A stretch of DNA of 53,344 nucleotides from Plantactinospora alkalitolerans (GCF_015690345.1 NZ_JADPUN010000120.1:1-53344); one strand, 5' to 3'. Counted from the first letter of the stretch, positions 12,082-20,421 are shown. Notes: a model not told the origin generated them from the sequence alone. Numbers and translations are program-made.

Positions 12082-12453
12082 GGCGGCGGCACGGCCGCTC
12101 TGCAGGATTTGATGAAGGGCGATGCGAGGTTGCCGGTACAGGGGTCCCTTGATTCCCGCTGGTCGTACTGAGGAATTTCGTCTCTACCGCGAGCCGGACG
12201 CGTGCAGCCGCTTCCAGTTGACGACCGCGGTCGACGCGTCGGCGGCGCTGCCGCAGTTGGACTGCGGGTTTGTGTCCGGTCACCGTGGATAACCGCGGTA
12301 TCCCGCCCACCGAGGCCGGTGCCGACGGATTCACGCCAGAGGACATGGCGACCGACCGGCCGGCTCGAACACCACGGCACAACCGGCGAGACCCGTGCAT
12401 CGGGCAGCCGTGTGTGCCGACATCACCGAGTCCCACCCGTGAACGCTGTAGAA
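12082..12453. other. Intergenic region after dpgD, no gene recognised
   Basis: About 370 bases. It contains a small palindrome around CGACCGCGGTCG and an unpaired TTGGAC half-site at 12257-12262. No open frame with codon character or homology was recognised. It probably holds the dpgD 3' end and the leader of the small secreted protein. Confidence 0.4.
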
Positions 12454-12747
12454 ATGGTGAGATCGAAGATTTTCGGCATGGTTCTCTTCGCGCTGTTTCT
12501 CACGGCTGACTGCCGTTCCGTGTTGCCGGCCGTGTCGCCACCGAATACCTCCGGAGAATCCCCATCGCCGTCCGTCTCGGCGTCCGCCGACCCTGCCGGG
12601 TTCACCGCTTGTGTGCGGGCGCACGGCATGCCAGAATTCCCCGATCTCGACGAGTTCGGGGGGTTCGACCTGGGGCCCGGCTCCGGTGTGGATCCCGGCA
12701 CGCCTGAGTACCACGACGCCTACGAGGCATGCCAGAACAACGTCTGA
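12454..12747 (+). CDS. Small secreted or lipoprotein-like hypothetical protein
   Basis: 97 residues from ATG 12454 (GTG 12439 is an alternative; neither has a strong ribosome site). The N-terminus MVRSKIFGMVLFALFLTADC is a signal-like hydrophobic segment ending in a Cys, but the Asp before it is atypical for a lipobox. A Ser/Pro linker follows, then FTACVRAHGMPEFPDLDEF and a terminal YHDAYEACQ, a two-cysteine pattern seen in many small actinobacterial exported proteins. It lies between dpgD and the aminotransferase and is not a usual member of glycopeptide clusters as I know them. Function unknown. Confidence 0.6.
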   Translation: MVRSKIFGMVLFALFLTADCRSVLPAVSPPNTSGESPSPSVSASADPAGFTACVRAHGMPEFPDLDEFGGFDLGPGSGVDPGTPEYHDAYEACQNNV

Positions 12748-12758
12748 GATCATTAATG

Positions 12759-12791
12759 GCGTCCAACCGAGGAGTCCTCCGGTTGGACGCC
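12759..12791 (+). terminator. Perfect 12-bp hairpin after the small secreted-protein gene
   Basis: GGCGTCCAACCG (12759-12770) pairs with CGGTTGGACGCC (12780-12791) around a 9-base loop, 11 bases after the stop codon. Terminator is the simplest reading. The arms also contain GTCCAA and TTGGAC, the half-sites of StrR/Bbr operators, but spaced 16 rather than 17, so a dual role is possible. Confidence 0.6.
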
Positions 12792-12816
12792 AGTCGCCAT
12801 TCCTGGTCAGTTGGAC
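12788..12816 (+). promoter_or_regulatory. Candidate degenerate StrR/Bbr-type operator upstream of the aminotransferase gene
   Basis: CGCCAG, a 17-base spacer and TTGGAC match 10 of 12 positions of GTCCAR-N17-TTGGAC, the consensus I recall for glycopeptide StrR-like regulators. It lies about 80 bases before the aminotransferase start. It partly overlaps the hairpin just upstream, so the match could be coincidental. Confidence 0.35.
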
Positions 12817-12895
12817 GCCGTTGTCGGGCGTCTGGTGGTCGTGTGATCCTGATGTCCAGAATCCTTCAAGGAAGTGATGTGACCGGGGGTAGAAA

Positions 12896-14260
12896 ATGGT
12901 CGGACGGCGAATCGATCTGCACCGCCGGGATCTGCACGGCAGCGTCGCCGATCCGGTGTTGGACACGATGAACTTCCTCAACGAGGTGACATTGCGGTAC
13001 CCGGAGGCGATTTCGTTCGCGCCCGGCCGGCCGTACGACGGCTTCTTCGAGACCGAGGAGATTTTCGGGCACGTCCGCCGGTACCTCGATCACCTGCTGG
13101 AAGAGGGCGCCTCACCGGCCCAGGTACGGACCGCGATGTATCAGTACGGCCCGGCCGCCGGTCAGATTCGCGAGATCATCGCGGACTCGCTGCGGGTCGA
13201 CGAGGGGATCGAGGTGTCGCCGGGCGCCATCGTCGTCACCGTCGGGGCGCAGGAGGGCATGTTGCTGGTCCTGCGCGCACTGTTCACCGGGCCCGAAGAC
13301 GTGCTGCTGGTATCCAGTCCCTGCTACGTCGGCATCACCGGGGCGGCCCGGCTGCTCGACATCCCGGTCGCCCCGGTCGAGGAGCGTTCGGACGGCTTCC
13401 ATTGCGCCGATCTGGCTGCGGCGATCGACCGGGAACTGGCCCAGGGCCGGCGGCCCCGCGCCTTCTACGTGGTGCCCGACCATTCCAACCCGTCCGGCAC
13501 CACGATGAGCCGGGCCGCCCGCGACGAACTGATCGAACTGGCCGCCCACCACCAACTGCTGGTCCTCGAGGACAGCCCGTACCGGTTGGTCAGTCCGGGT
13601 ACACCGCTGCCCACGCTGAAGTCGCTGGACCGGCGGCGATCGGTGGTCCACCTTGGCTCGTACTCCAAGACGGTCTTTCCTGGGGCACGGGTCGGCTTCG
13701 TCGTCGCCGACCAGCGGGTCGAGTCCGATGGCGAGGGGGAGGTGCTGCTGGCCGACGAGCTATCCAAGATCAAGAGCATGGTCACGGTGAACACCTCGTC
13801 ACTGAGCCAGGCGGTGGTGGCCGGCACGCTGCTCGCCGCGGGCGGCCGCATCTCCGAGCTCAACGTCAAGGCCGCGGCGTACTACGGCGAGGCGATGCAG
13901 GACGTGCTGCGCCGCCTCGACGAATACCTGCCCGCCGCCCGGCGCGAGGAACTGGGGATTACCTGGAACAGCCCCAGCGGCGGCTTCTTCCTCACCATGC
14001 GGGTCCCGTTCCGGGCCGACAACGCCGCACTCACCCGTTCGGCGCAGGACCACGGCGTCATCTGGACGCCGATGTCCTACTTCTACCCGTTGGGCGGCGG
14101 CCACCACGGGATCCGGCTGTCCATCAGCTACCTCACCCCGGCCGAAATCGACACGGGAATCGCACGGCTCGCTGCCTTCATCGAGATGGAGGCCCGACAG
14201 CACCAGCAGGCACTCTCGCCGGTGGCGCACACCAGCGCTTCTGCGAGAGGCGGACAATGA
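12896..14260 (+). CDS. hpgT: PLP-dependent 4-hydroxyphenylglycine/3,5-dihydroxyphenylglycine aminotransferase, HpgT-type
   Basis: 454 residues from ATG 12896 behind GGGGG. A fold-type I aminotransferase of the MocR/AAT-like HpgT group: ADPVLDTMNFLNEVTLRYPEA- and SFAPGRPYD-type N-terminus, VTVGAQEGMLLVLRALF, PDHSNPSGTTMS, and the PLP-binding Lys in LGSYSKTVFPGARVGFV. In glycopeptide producers this enzyme transaminates both 4-hydroxyphenylglyoxylate (to Hpg) and 3,5-dihydroxyphenylglyoxylate (to Dpg). Here the DpgA-D product is its certain local substrate. The stop overlaps the halogenase ATG (ATGA), so the two are translationally coupled. Confidence 0.92.
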   Translation: MVGRRIDLHRRDLHGSVADPVLDTMNFLNEVTLRYPEAISFAPGRPYDGFFETEEIFGHVRRYLDHLLEEGASPAQVRTAMYQYGPAAGQIREIIADSLRVDEGIEVSPGAIVVTVGAQEGMLLVLRALFTGPEDVLLVSSPCYVGITGAARLLDIPVAPVEERSDGFHCADLAAAIDRELAQGRRPRAFYVVPDHSNPSGTTMSRAARDELIELAAHHQLLVLEDSPYRLVSPGTPLPTLKSLDRRRSVVHLGSYSKTVFPGARVGFVVADQRVESDGEGEVLLADELSKIKSMVTVNTSSLSQAVVAGTLLAAGGRISELNVKAAAYYGEAMQDVLRRLDEYLPAARREELGITWNSPSGGFFLTMRVPFRADNAALTRSAQDHGVIWTPMSYFYPLGGGHHGIRLSISYLTPAEIDTGIARLAAFIEMEARQHQQALSPVAHTSASARGGQ

Positions 14261-15747
14261 ACACAGCAGAGCAGGAAGAGTTCGACGTGGTGGTGGTGGG
14301 TGGCGGGCCCGGCGGTTCGACGCTCAGCACATTGGTCGCGATGCAGGGCCACCGGATCCTGCTCCTGGAGAAGGAAACCTTCCCCCGCTATCAGATCGGC
14401 GAATCGCTGCTGCCCTCCACGGTGCACGGCATCTGCCGGATGCTCGGCGTGACCGAGGAACTGGCGGCGGCCGGCTTCCCCAAGAAGAAGGGCGGCACGT
14501 TCCGGTGGGGCGCCAATCCCACGCCGTGGAACTTCGCCTTCTCCGTCTCACCCAAGATCGCCGGGCCGACGTCGTTCGCGTACCAGGTCAAGCGCAGTGA
14601 GTTCGACAAAATTCTGCTGGACAACGCGGCCAGCAAGGGTGTCGAGGTGCGGCAGAACTGCGCGGTCGAGGATGTCATCGAGGATGGCGACAAAGTGATC
14701 GGAGTCCGGTATGCCGACGCGGCCGGCACCGAGCACCGCGTGCTGGCCAGGTGGGTGGTCGACGCCTCCGGCAACAGCAGCCGGATCTACAAGCGGGCCG
14801 GCGGTACGCGCGAGTACTCCGAGTTCTTCCGCAGCCTGGCTCTCTTCGGCTACTTCGAGAACGGTAAGCGCCTGCCCGCACCGAACTCCGGCAACATCCT
14901 GTCCTGCGCGTTTCCCAGCGGCTGGTTCTGGTACATCCCGCTCAGCGACACACTGACCAGTGTCGGTGCTGTCGTCCGCCGGGAGGAGGCGGCCAAGGTT
15001 CAGGGCGACCCGGAGGCCGCGCTGAAGGCCCTGGTCGCCGAGTGCCCCCTGGTCGAGGAATTCCTCTCCGGCGCCACCCGGGTCACCGAGGGCCAGTATG
15101 GCCAGTTGCGGGTACGCAAGGATTACTCGTACCACAACACCACGTTCTGGCGGCCGGGGATGGTGCTGATCGGCGATGCGGCCTGTTTCGTCGACCCGGT
15201 CTTCTCCTCCGGCGTGCACCTGGCCACCTACAGCGGCCTGCTCGCCGCGCGTTCGATCAACAGCGTGCTGGCCGGCACGGTCGAGGAGCGGGCGGCCTTC
15301 GAGGAGTTCGAGACCCGCTATCGCCGCGAGTACGCCGTCTTCTACGAGTTCCTGATGTCGTTCTACGACATGCACGTCGACGAGAACTCGTACTTCTGGT
15401 CCGCCAAGAAGGTCACCCGCAGCAGTCACACCGAACTTGAGTCGTTCGTCCAGCTCGTGGCGGGCCTCACGTCGTCCGACTTCGAGCTTGCCGGCGCCGA
15501 GGACGCCGCCGTCCGGTTCAAGGAGCGGTCGTCGGAGTTCGCCGGTGCCATCGAAACGCTGGTGGACCAGCGGGAGCAGAGCATGGCCCCCCTGTTCAGA
15601 TCGTCGGTGGTACGCCGGGCGATGCGGGACGGCGCCCAGGTGCAGACCCGCGCCCAGCTCGGCGAGGATGCCGGCGTGGAGTCGCCCGTCTTCGGTGGCG
15701 GCCTGATCCCCTCCTCGGACGGGATGTTCTGGGAAGTGCCCGCCTAG
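14257..15747 (+). CDS. FAD-dependent halogenase of the glycopeptide (BhaA/VhaA) type
   Basis: 496 residues from ATG 14257. FAD-binding VVGGGPGGST near residue 13, the halogenase signature GWFWYIPL near 225, and GDAACFVDPVFSSGVHL near 308 are all present. FPRYQIGESLLPSTVHGICRM and YFWSAKKVT are close to glycopeptide halogenases, which chlorinate tyrosine or beta-hydroxytyrosine residues while tethered to an NRPS carrier domain. A tethered aromatic residue is therefore the likely substrate, although no NRPS is in the island. Length and all motifs are intact. A reduced-flavin partner is needed but not encoded nearby. Confidence 0.93.
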   Translation: MNTAEQEEFDVVVVGGGPGGSTLSTLVAMQGHRILLLEKETFPRYQIGESLLPSTVHGICRMLGVTEELAAAGFPKKKGGTFRWGANPTPWNFAFSVSPKIAGPTSFAYQVKRSEFDKILLDNAASKGVEVRQNCAVEDVIEDGDKVIGVRYADAAGTEHRVLARWVVDASGNSSRIYKRAGGTREYSEFFRSLALFGYFENGKRLPAPNSGNILSCAFPSGWFWYIPLSDTLTSVGAVVRREEAAKVQGDPEAALKALVAECPLVEEFLSGATRVTEGQYGQLRVRKDYSYHNTTFWRPGMVLIGDAACFVDPVFSSGVHLATYSGLLAARSINSVLAGTVEERAAFEEFETRYRREYAVFYEFLMSFYDMHVDENSYFWSAKKVTRSSHTELESFVQLVAGLTSSDFELAGAEDAAVRFKERSSEFAGAIETLVDQREQSMAPLFRSSVVRRAMRDGAQVQTRAQLGEDAGVESPVFGGGLIPSSDGMFWEVPA

Positions 15748-15839
15748 CACTGCTACGGCGGGTTGCCGAGTTGCCCGAAGGCGGACCAGGCCGCGGCCCG
15801 GAACCGGTCGTCCGCCCACCCTCGGAGGAAGGCCCGACA

Positions 15840-15944
15840 TTACGAGCCGTACGCGGGGCGATCCGGGTCCGGGCGGACGAGCGGGAGCTGATTCTCGCCG
15901 CCGCGACCGAGTTGGCCGCGCTGCGGCGCGAGATCGCGCGGTGA
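15840..15944 (+). pseudogene. Probable remnant of an AroH-type chorismate mutase gene
   Basis: The frame reads RAVRGAIRVRADERELIL and on to a TGA. It resembles the start of AroH-type chorismate mutases (VRAIRGATTV.AD..E.IL), and its last residues AALRREIAR resemble the family's very C-terminus (AAALRKDIA). Only about 34 codons exist against the usual 120-130, consistent with an internal deletion. The expected start codon, with GGAGGA about 10 bases upstream, is TTA. Chorismate mutase would feed prephenate toward 4-hydroxyphenylpyruvate, the substrate of the HmaS encoded downstream. Recognition is by eye from a short stretch. Confidence 0.45.
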
Positions 15945-15991
15945 GCGCCGCGCCGTATCGCGGGTAATGAGCGCCGCATCGCGCGGTGGAA

Positions 15992-16017
15992 GGGGTAGGG
16001 GTAGGGGTAGCCAAGGG
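15992..16017 (+). promoter_or_regulatory. Potential G-quadruplex (GGGGTA repeats)
   Basis: Three GGGGTA units followed by GCCAAGGG give four G-runs within about 26 bases, about 110 bases upstream of the regulator start. The rest of the 15.75-16.13 kb gap holds the chorismate-mutase remnant and an unusually A/T-rich leader. Confidence 0.4.
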
Positions 16018-16127
16018 CACCCGATTTCTCTGGGGTTTCGCCCAGAAAAAAGCGGTGCTACGTTTGTTTCGCTATCGAGAAATTTCTGTTCTCGGATGCT
16101 GCTCGAACGACTGCGGGGGTCGGATAC

Positions 16128-17222
16128 GTGGCAGAAAACCATCAGGAAAAAGCCTTGAGTCGATTGTTGGCAATCTGTGCTAAACCACCGCGACCGATCG
16201 TCGACACAGGAGCCGCCGGGAATGCCGCCCACGACAAGATCGAGCAGCAGCCAGTCGTTCTGGTTGAGGTCGACACCGTAGTTCTGGCCGATTCGCCGCG
16301 GCTGTCCGGCGTGAACGACGAGCACGTCGAGATGCTCGCCGCAATCGAGGGCCCTCTTCCGCCAATTGTCGTGCACCGCGGCACCATGCAGGTGATCGAC
16401 GGTGTGCACCGCCTCTGGGCGGCCGCGCGGCGCGGACAGCGGACGATCCCGGTGCGCTTCTTCGACGGGGACGAGTCCGAGGCGTTCGTCCTCGCCGTAC
16501 GCCTCAATGTGGAGCACGGCCTCCCGCTCGCGCTCGCCGACCGCAAGCGGGCCACGGAGCGGATCATCGCGTCCCACCCCGAGTGGTCCGACCGGCGGGT
16601 CGCGTCGGTCACCGGGACCTCGCCGGTGACCGTGGCCGAGTTACGCCGCCGGGTCGTCGGAGAGGCGTCGGCGATCGGCAGCCGGGTCGGGCAGGACGGG
16701 CGGATCAGGCCGCTCGACGGCAGCGCCGGACGTCGGCTGGCGGGCCAGCTCATGATCGAGAATCCCACCTTCTCCCTGCGGCAGGTGGCCAGGGCCGCGA
16801 GAATCTCCCCGGAGACCGCCCGGGACGTACGCAACCGGTTGCGCAATGGGCAGGACCTGGTGCCCGGCCGGCTCAGGCGCGACGCCGCAGCGGCCGGGGA
16901 ACCGGCGGTCGGCGGCGGGCACGAGGTCGCCACGGTCAGCATTCTGCTGCTGCCGGCCCAACCGCCGCGTCAGCCGGTGCTGGATCACGCTGCCGCGGTC
17001 AACCGGCTCAGGTCCGACCCGGCGCTGCGCTACAGCGAGACCGGCCGCAACCTGCTGCGCCTGCTCAGCCTGCACGCGCTCTGGACCGAGGACTGGGAGG
17101 GGATCCTGCACAACCTTCCACCGCACTGCAGCGGCATGGTCGCCGACCTGGCCCGGCAGTTCGCCGATCTGTGGACCGACTTCGCGGCCCGGCCCGTCCA
17201 GGACGTCGCCCAGGTGGGCTGA
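16128..17222 (+). CDS. StrR/Bbr-family pathway-specific transcriptional regulator (ParB N-domain)
   Basis: 364 residues from GTG 16128 (GCGGGGG about 9 bases upstream); later starts are possible. Residues about 40-140 form a ParB-like N-domain (LPPIVVHRGTMQVIDGVHRL, AARRGQRTIPVRFFDGDE), followed by a helix-turn-helix region (HPEWSDRRVASVTGTSPVTVAELRRRV). This matches StrR, Bbr, Tei15* and Dbv4, which activate aminoglycoside and glycopeptide clusters through GTCCA-type inverted repeats. An exact such site follows 13 bases after its stop. It is the obvious activator of the island's genes. Confidence 0.88.
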   Translation: MAENHQEKALSRLLAICAKPPRPIVDTGAAGNAAHDKIEQQPVVLVEVDTVVLADSPRLSGVNDEHVEMLAAIEGPLPPIVVHRGTMQVIDGVHRLWAAARRGQRTIPVRFFDGDESEAFVLAVRLNVEHGLPLALADRKRATERIIASHPEWSDRRVASVTGTSPVTVAELRRRVVGEASAIGSRVGQDGRIRPLDGSAGRRLAGQLMIENPTFSLRQVARAARISPETARDVRNRLRNGQDLVPGRLRRDAAAAGEPAVGGGHEVATVSILLLPAQPPRQPVLDHAAAVNRLRSDPALRYSETGRNLLRLLSLHALWTEDWEGILHNLPPHCSGMVADLARQFADLWTDFAARPVQDVAQVG

Positions 17223-17235
17223 CACCCACGGAAAG

Positions 17236-17264
17236 TCCAAGCAGACATCTCGAGCGGTTGGACG
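17236..17264 (+). promoter_or_regulatory. StrR/Bbr-type operator GTCCAA-N17-TTGGAC
   Basis: GTCCAA at 17236-17241, exactly 17 bases, then TTGGAC at 17259-17264, a perfect match to the consensus I recall for Bbr-like regulators. It lies between the regulator gene and hmaS, 45 bases before the hmaS start, which is ideal for activation. Confidence 0.75.
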
Positions 17265-17308
17265 ACCCCGGTGGCCGTCCTCTGCAGCCATGCATCCGGA
17301 GGCTTGCC

Positions 17309-18385
17309 ATGGACATCCGCACCATTGATCACCTTGAATTCTATGTCGAGGATGCCGAGAAGGGGGCCGCCGAACTGTGCGACCTGTTCAACTTCGCGGT
17401 CCGCGGTCAAGGCGGTCCCGAAACGGGGCTGCCCGGCCAGCGGTCGGTGCTGCTACGCCAGAACGACATCACCGTGCTGGTCACCTCGGCCAGGGGCGCG
17501 GGGCACCGTGCCGCGGAGCACGTGCGTGAGCACGGCGCCGGCGTGGCCGTGGTCGGCTTCGCGGTCGACGACGCGGCCACCGCGTACGCCGAGGCCGTCG
17601 GCAGGGGCGCCGAGCCGGTAGCCGAGCCGGTCGTGTACGAGCGGAACGGCGAGAGTGCCACCTTCGCGACGGTGCGCGGCTTCGGCGATGTCGCCCACCG
17701 GTTCACATCGCGTACGGGATCGGGTGGATCCTTCGCGCCCGGCGCGATCGAGGAGATCACCGTCGCCGGCCCGGCGCCCGGCCTGCTGCACACCATCGAC
17801 CACCTCGCGGTGTGCCTGCCGGCCGGCACCCTGGACGCGACCGTCCGCTGGTACCAGGAGGTATTCAACTTCGAACAGACCTTCGAGGAGCGCATCGTCG
17901 TGGGCCGGCAGGCGATGAAATCCAAGGTGGTGCAGAGCGCGTCGCGGGGCGTCACCTTCACGATCATCGAACCGGACACCACCCGCGCGCCCGGCCAGAT
18001 CGACACCTTCATCCGTGACAACGCGGGCGCGGGCGTGCAGCACGTGGCGTTCCTCACCGACGACATCGCGGCCGGGGTACGCGACTGCACCGAACGCGGC
18101 ATGCGATTCCTGTCCACGCCGGCCGAGTACTACGCCGCCCTGCCGGGACGCCTGGGTGACGTGGGCGTTCCGGTGGCGACCCTGCGCGAGCTGAAGATCC
18201 TGGCCGACCGGGACTACGGCGGCGTGATGCTGCAGATCTTCACCGAATCCCGGCACGAGCGGCGGACGCTGTTCTACGAGCTGATCGAACGGCACGGCGC
18301 ACGCAGCTTCGGAAGCAACAACATCAAGGCACTCTACGAGGCGGTCGAGCGCCAGCAGACCACCGAGCGCGAAGCTCTTACGTGA
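17309..18385 (+). CDS. hmaS: 4-hydroxymandelate synthase, HmaS
   Basis: 358 residues from ATG 17309 behind GGAGG. HmaS uses Fe(II) and O2 to turn 4-hydroxyphenylpyruvate into 4-hydroxymandelate, the committed step to 4-hydroxyphenylglycine. Metal ligands are His in HTIDHLAV, His in GVQHVAF and Glu in FYELIERHG. VVQSASRGVTFTIIEP and FGSNNIKALYEAVE follow HmaS rather than its relative 4-hydroxyphenylpyruvate dioxygenase (which has SPNG..-FPINEP). The next enzymes, hydroxymandelate oxidase and prephenate dehydrogenase, are absent from the window. The operator just upstream implies control by the StrR-like protein. Confidence 0.92.
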   Translation: MDIRTIDHLEFYVEDAEKGAAELCDLFNFAVRGQGGPETGLPGQRSVLLRQNDITVLVTSARGAGHRAAEHVREHGAGVAVVGFAVDDAATAYAEAVGRGAEPVAEPVVYERNGESATFATVRGFGDVAHRFTSRTGSGGSFAPGAIEEITVAGPAPGLLHTIDHLAVCLPAGTLDATVRWYQEVFNFEQTFEERIVVGRQAMKSKVVQSASRGVTFTIIEPDTTRAPGQIDTFIRDNAGAGVQHVAFLTDDIAAGVRDCTERGMRFLSTPAEYYAALPGRLGDVGVPVATLRELKILADRDYGGVMLQIFTESRHERRTLFYELIERHGARSFGSNNIKALYEAVERQQTTEREALT

Positions 18386-18770
18386 GCCCACCCGCGGCGG
18401 AAAACCAGGAAGGTCCGATATCTGAGCCCGGTCCGGGCCCGCTCCGGTGATCCCGAAGGACGGATGGCGGCACTCGCCGTCGGCGCAACGCCCGTAGCGG
18501 ACCACCGACTCGGTGTTCGTCACTGAAATGGGTTCGCGCCGACATTCGAGACGAATAATCGCCGACTGTCGGCTGGCTTCTCATTGGTGCGCGACGCCGG
18601 CTCAAAATGCGTCGGTTGGACACATTGCGCGCACATTGTGGCCGTGTAAAGCTTCCTCGGAGAATCCCTGCCCGAGGCCTGTCTGTGTGCGTTCCGCGCG
18701 GCCCGTGGACGACATTTCCGCGAAGCCTGGAAACGGCGGATCCCTCGCTTCAGATCCGGAGGAGACCACC
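18386..18770. other. Intergenic region between hmaS and the antiporter gene
   Basis: 385 bases. A TTGGAC half-site occurs at 18616-18621 but without a partner 17 bases away. No gene, terminator or clear promoter was recognised. The region should hold the antiporter promoter, given the strong ribosome site at its end. Confidence 0.4.
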
Positions 18771-20096
18771 GTGCTTGCCGCTCCCGTCCCCCCGATTCCC
18801 GCCCATCCGCTGCTCGTCTTCCTGTTGCAGGCCGGGCTGCTGTTGGCGCTGGCGATTCTGCTGGGCCGGCTGGCCGAGCGCCTCCGCATGCCGGCCATCG
18901 TCGGCGAGCTCACCGCTGGCGTCCTGCTCGGACCGTCACTGTTCGGCTGGCTGGCACCCGGCCTGTCCGGATGGCTGCTGCCGGCCCAGCCGGAACAGGC
19001 CCACCTGCTCGACGCGGTCGGCCAGGTCGGCGTGCTGGTGCTGGTCGGCCTCACCGGGATCGAGATGGACCTGCGGATGCTCCGCCGCCGCGGCCATACC
19101 GCGGTCCGAGTCAGCGTGGCCGGCCTGCTGGTCCCGCTCGCCCTCGGCATCGGGCTCGGATTCCCGCTGGCCCGCCTGCTCGACGTACCTGGCGACACGG
19201 CGGTGTTCGTGCTCTTCATCGGCGTTGCCATGTGTGTCAGCGCGATCCCGGTGATCGCCAAGACCCTGCTCGACATGCGGCTCATGCACCGCGACATCGC
19301 CCAGCTCACCCTGGCGGCCGGGACCGTCGACGACGCGGTCGGCTGGTTCCTGCTCTCGGTGGTGTCGGCGATGGCGGTCGGCGGCCTGACCGGGTGGAAG
19401 GTCGGCCTGGCTCTCGCGTACCTGATACTCGTGGTCGTGGTGGCGGTGGTGATCGGCAGGCCGGTGGTGCGGGCCGCAATGCGCTTCGCCGGTGACTCGC
19501 CGGAACGGACGGTCGCGATGTCGGCGACCCTGATCCTGCTGGCCGGTGCGGGCACCCAGGCACTCGGCCTCGAGGCGGTGTTCGGCGCGTTTCTCTGCGG
19601 CATGCTGATCGGGTCCGTCGGGGAGCACAGCCGGGTCCGCACCGCCGCGCTGCGAACCGTGGTGTTGGCCGTGCTCGCCCCGATCTTCTTCGCCACCGCC
19701 GGCCTACGCATCGACCTGCGCGCGCTGGCCCACCCGACGGTCCTCGGCGCCGCGGTGCTGGTGCTGGTCATCGCCGTCGTCGGCAAGTTCGCCGGCGCCT
19801 ACCTGGGGGCCCGGCTCAGCCGCCTGAGCCGCTGGGAAGCGCTCGCCCTCGGCGCCGGCATGAACGCGCGCGGTGTCATCGAGGTGATCGTCGCCATGGT
19901 CGGCCTGCGGCTGGGCATCCTCAACACGGCCACGTACACGATCATCGTGCTGGTCGCCGTGGCCACCTCGTTGATGGCGCCACCGCTGCTCCGGATCGCC
20001 ATGCGCCGCGTGCCGGTCACCCCGGAGGAGGAGGCCCGCCGTTGCCTCGGCGCCGTACCCGCCCCGGCCTCCGACGCAGCCCTGCCGCGTAACTGA
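18771..20096 (+). CDS. Cation/proton antiporter (CPA2, Kef/NapA type)
   Basis: 441 residues from GTG 18771, chosen for CCGGAGGAG just upstream; the frame extends further but without a better start. About 12 membrane segments; typical CPA2 stretches include LAERLRMPAIVGELTAGVLLGPS, VGLTGIEMDLRML, TVDDAVGWFLL and GAGMNARGVIEVIVA. Exchanges Na+ or K+ for protons across the membrane. Sodium/proton antiporter genes recur in glycopeptide and ramoplanin-type clusters, where their role in export or pH balance is unproved. It is the last gene of the island, closed by a strong terminator. Confidence 0.88.
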   Translation: MLAAPVPPIPAHPLLVFLLQAGLLLALAILLGRLAERLRMPAIVGELTAGVLLGPSLFGWLAPGLSGWLLPAQPEQAHLLDAVGQVGVLVLVGLTGIEMDLRMLRRRGHTAVRVSVAGLLVPLALGIGLGFPLARLLDVPGDTAVFVLFIGVAMCVSAIPVIAKTLLDMRLMHRDIAQLTLAAGTVDDAVGWFLLSVVSAMAVGGLTGWKVGLALAYLILVVVVAVVIGRPVVRAAMRFAGDSPERTVAMSATLILLAGAGTQALGLEAVFGAFLCGMLIGSVGEHSRVRTAALRTVVLAVLAPIFFATAGLRIDLRALAHPTVLGAAVLVLVIAVVGKFAGAYLGARLSRLSRWEALALGAGMNARGVIEVIVAMVGLRLGILNTATYTIIVLVAVATSLMAPPLLRIAMRRVPVTPEEEARRCLGAVPAPASDAALPRN

Positions 20097-20119
20097 CCGG
20101 CCCCCGCGACAGCACAGCG

Positions 20120-20147
20120 GCGGTGGCCGTCGAGGCACGGCCACCGC
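20120..20147 (+). terminator. Terminator of the antiporter gene
   Basis: GCGGTGGCCGT (20120-20130) pairs perfectly with ACGGCCACCGC (20137-20147) around a 6-base loop, 24 bases after the stop codon. Confidence 0.75.
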
Positions 20148-20195
20148 GCGGCGCGCATGGATGTGCGTCGCCGATATTGCAGAACCGTCGGACGC

Positions 20196-20214
20196 CTCGG
20201 TCACGGTGACCGAG
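20196..20214. other. 19-bp near-perfect palindrome inside the right end of the island
   Basis: CTCGGTCAC-G-GTGACCGAG; 9-bp arms around one base, in the 295-base gap between the antiporter and attR. It could be a protein-binding site (for example recombination arm or operator). No gene is recognised in this gap. Confidence 0.35.
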
Positions 20215-20391
20215 CGGGCCCACCGATCAGAGGTCGCGAACCCCCGCCCCGGCCCTCCTGAGACGCACCGGCCAGCACCGGATCAACCGCACAGTACAAC
20301 GCATCACCGCTGACCGAAGCCGAATCCTGCCCATCCTCGCCGACGTCCCACTACCGAACCGGACATGACCACAAGACGTTGTAATCAGGGT

Positions 20392-20409
20392 GTCCAAACG
20401 GGGGAGCTT
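20392..20409 (+). repeat. attR-like core (duplicated tRNA-Asn 3' end)
   Basis: An exact 18-base copy of 7419-7436, but without the rest of the tRNA upstream. It marks the right border of the island. Confidence 0.85.
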
Positions 20410-20421
20410 TCCCAACATCCC

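Noticed and set aside
13402-14256. Extension of the halogenase frame upstream to 13402
   Set aside because: It overlaps the aminotransferase in another frame with shadow-type composition. The ATG at 14257 coupled to the aminotransferase stop is the real start.
17309-18385. Annotation as 4-hydroxyphenylpyruvate dioxygenase
   Set aside because: The active-site stretch VVQSASRGVTFTIIEP and the FGSNNIKALYEAVE tail follow HmaS, and the gene sits beside Hpg/Dpg genes with a StrR-type operator.
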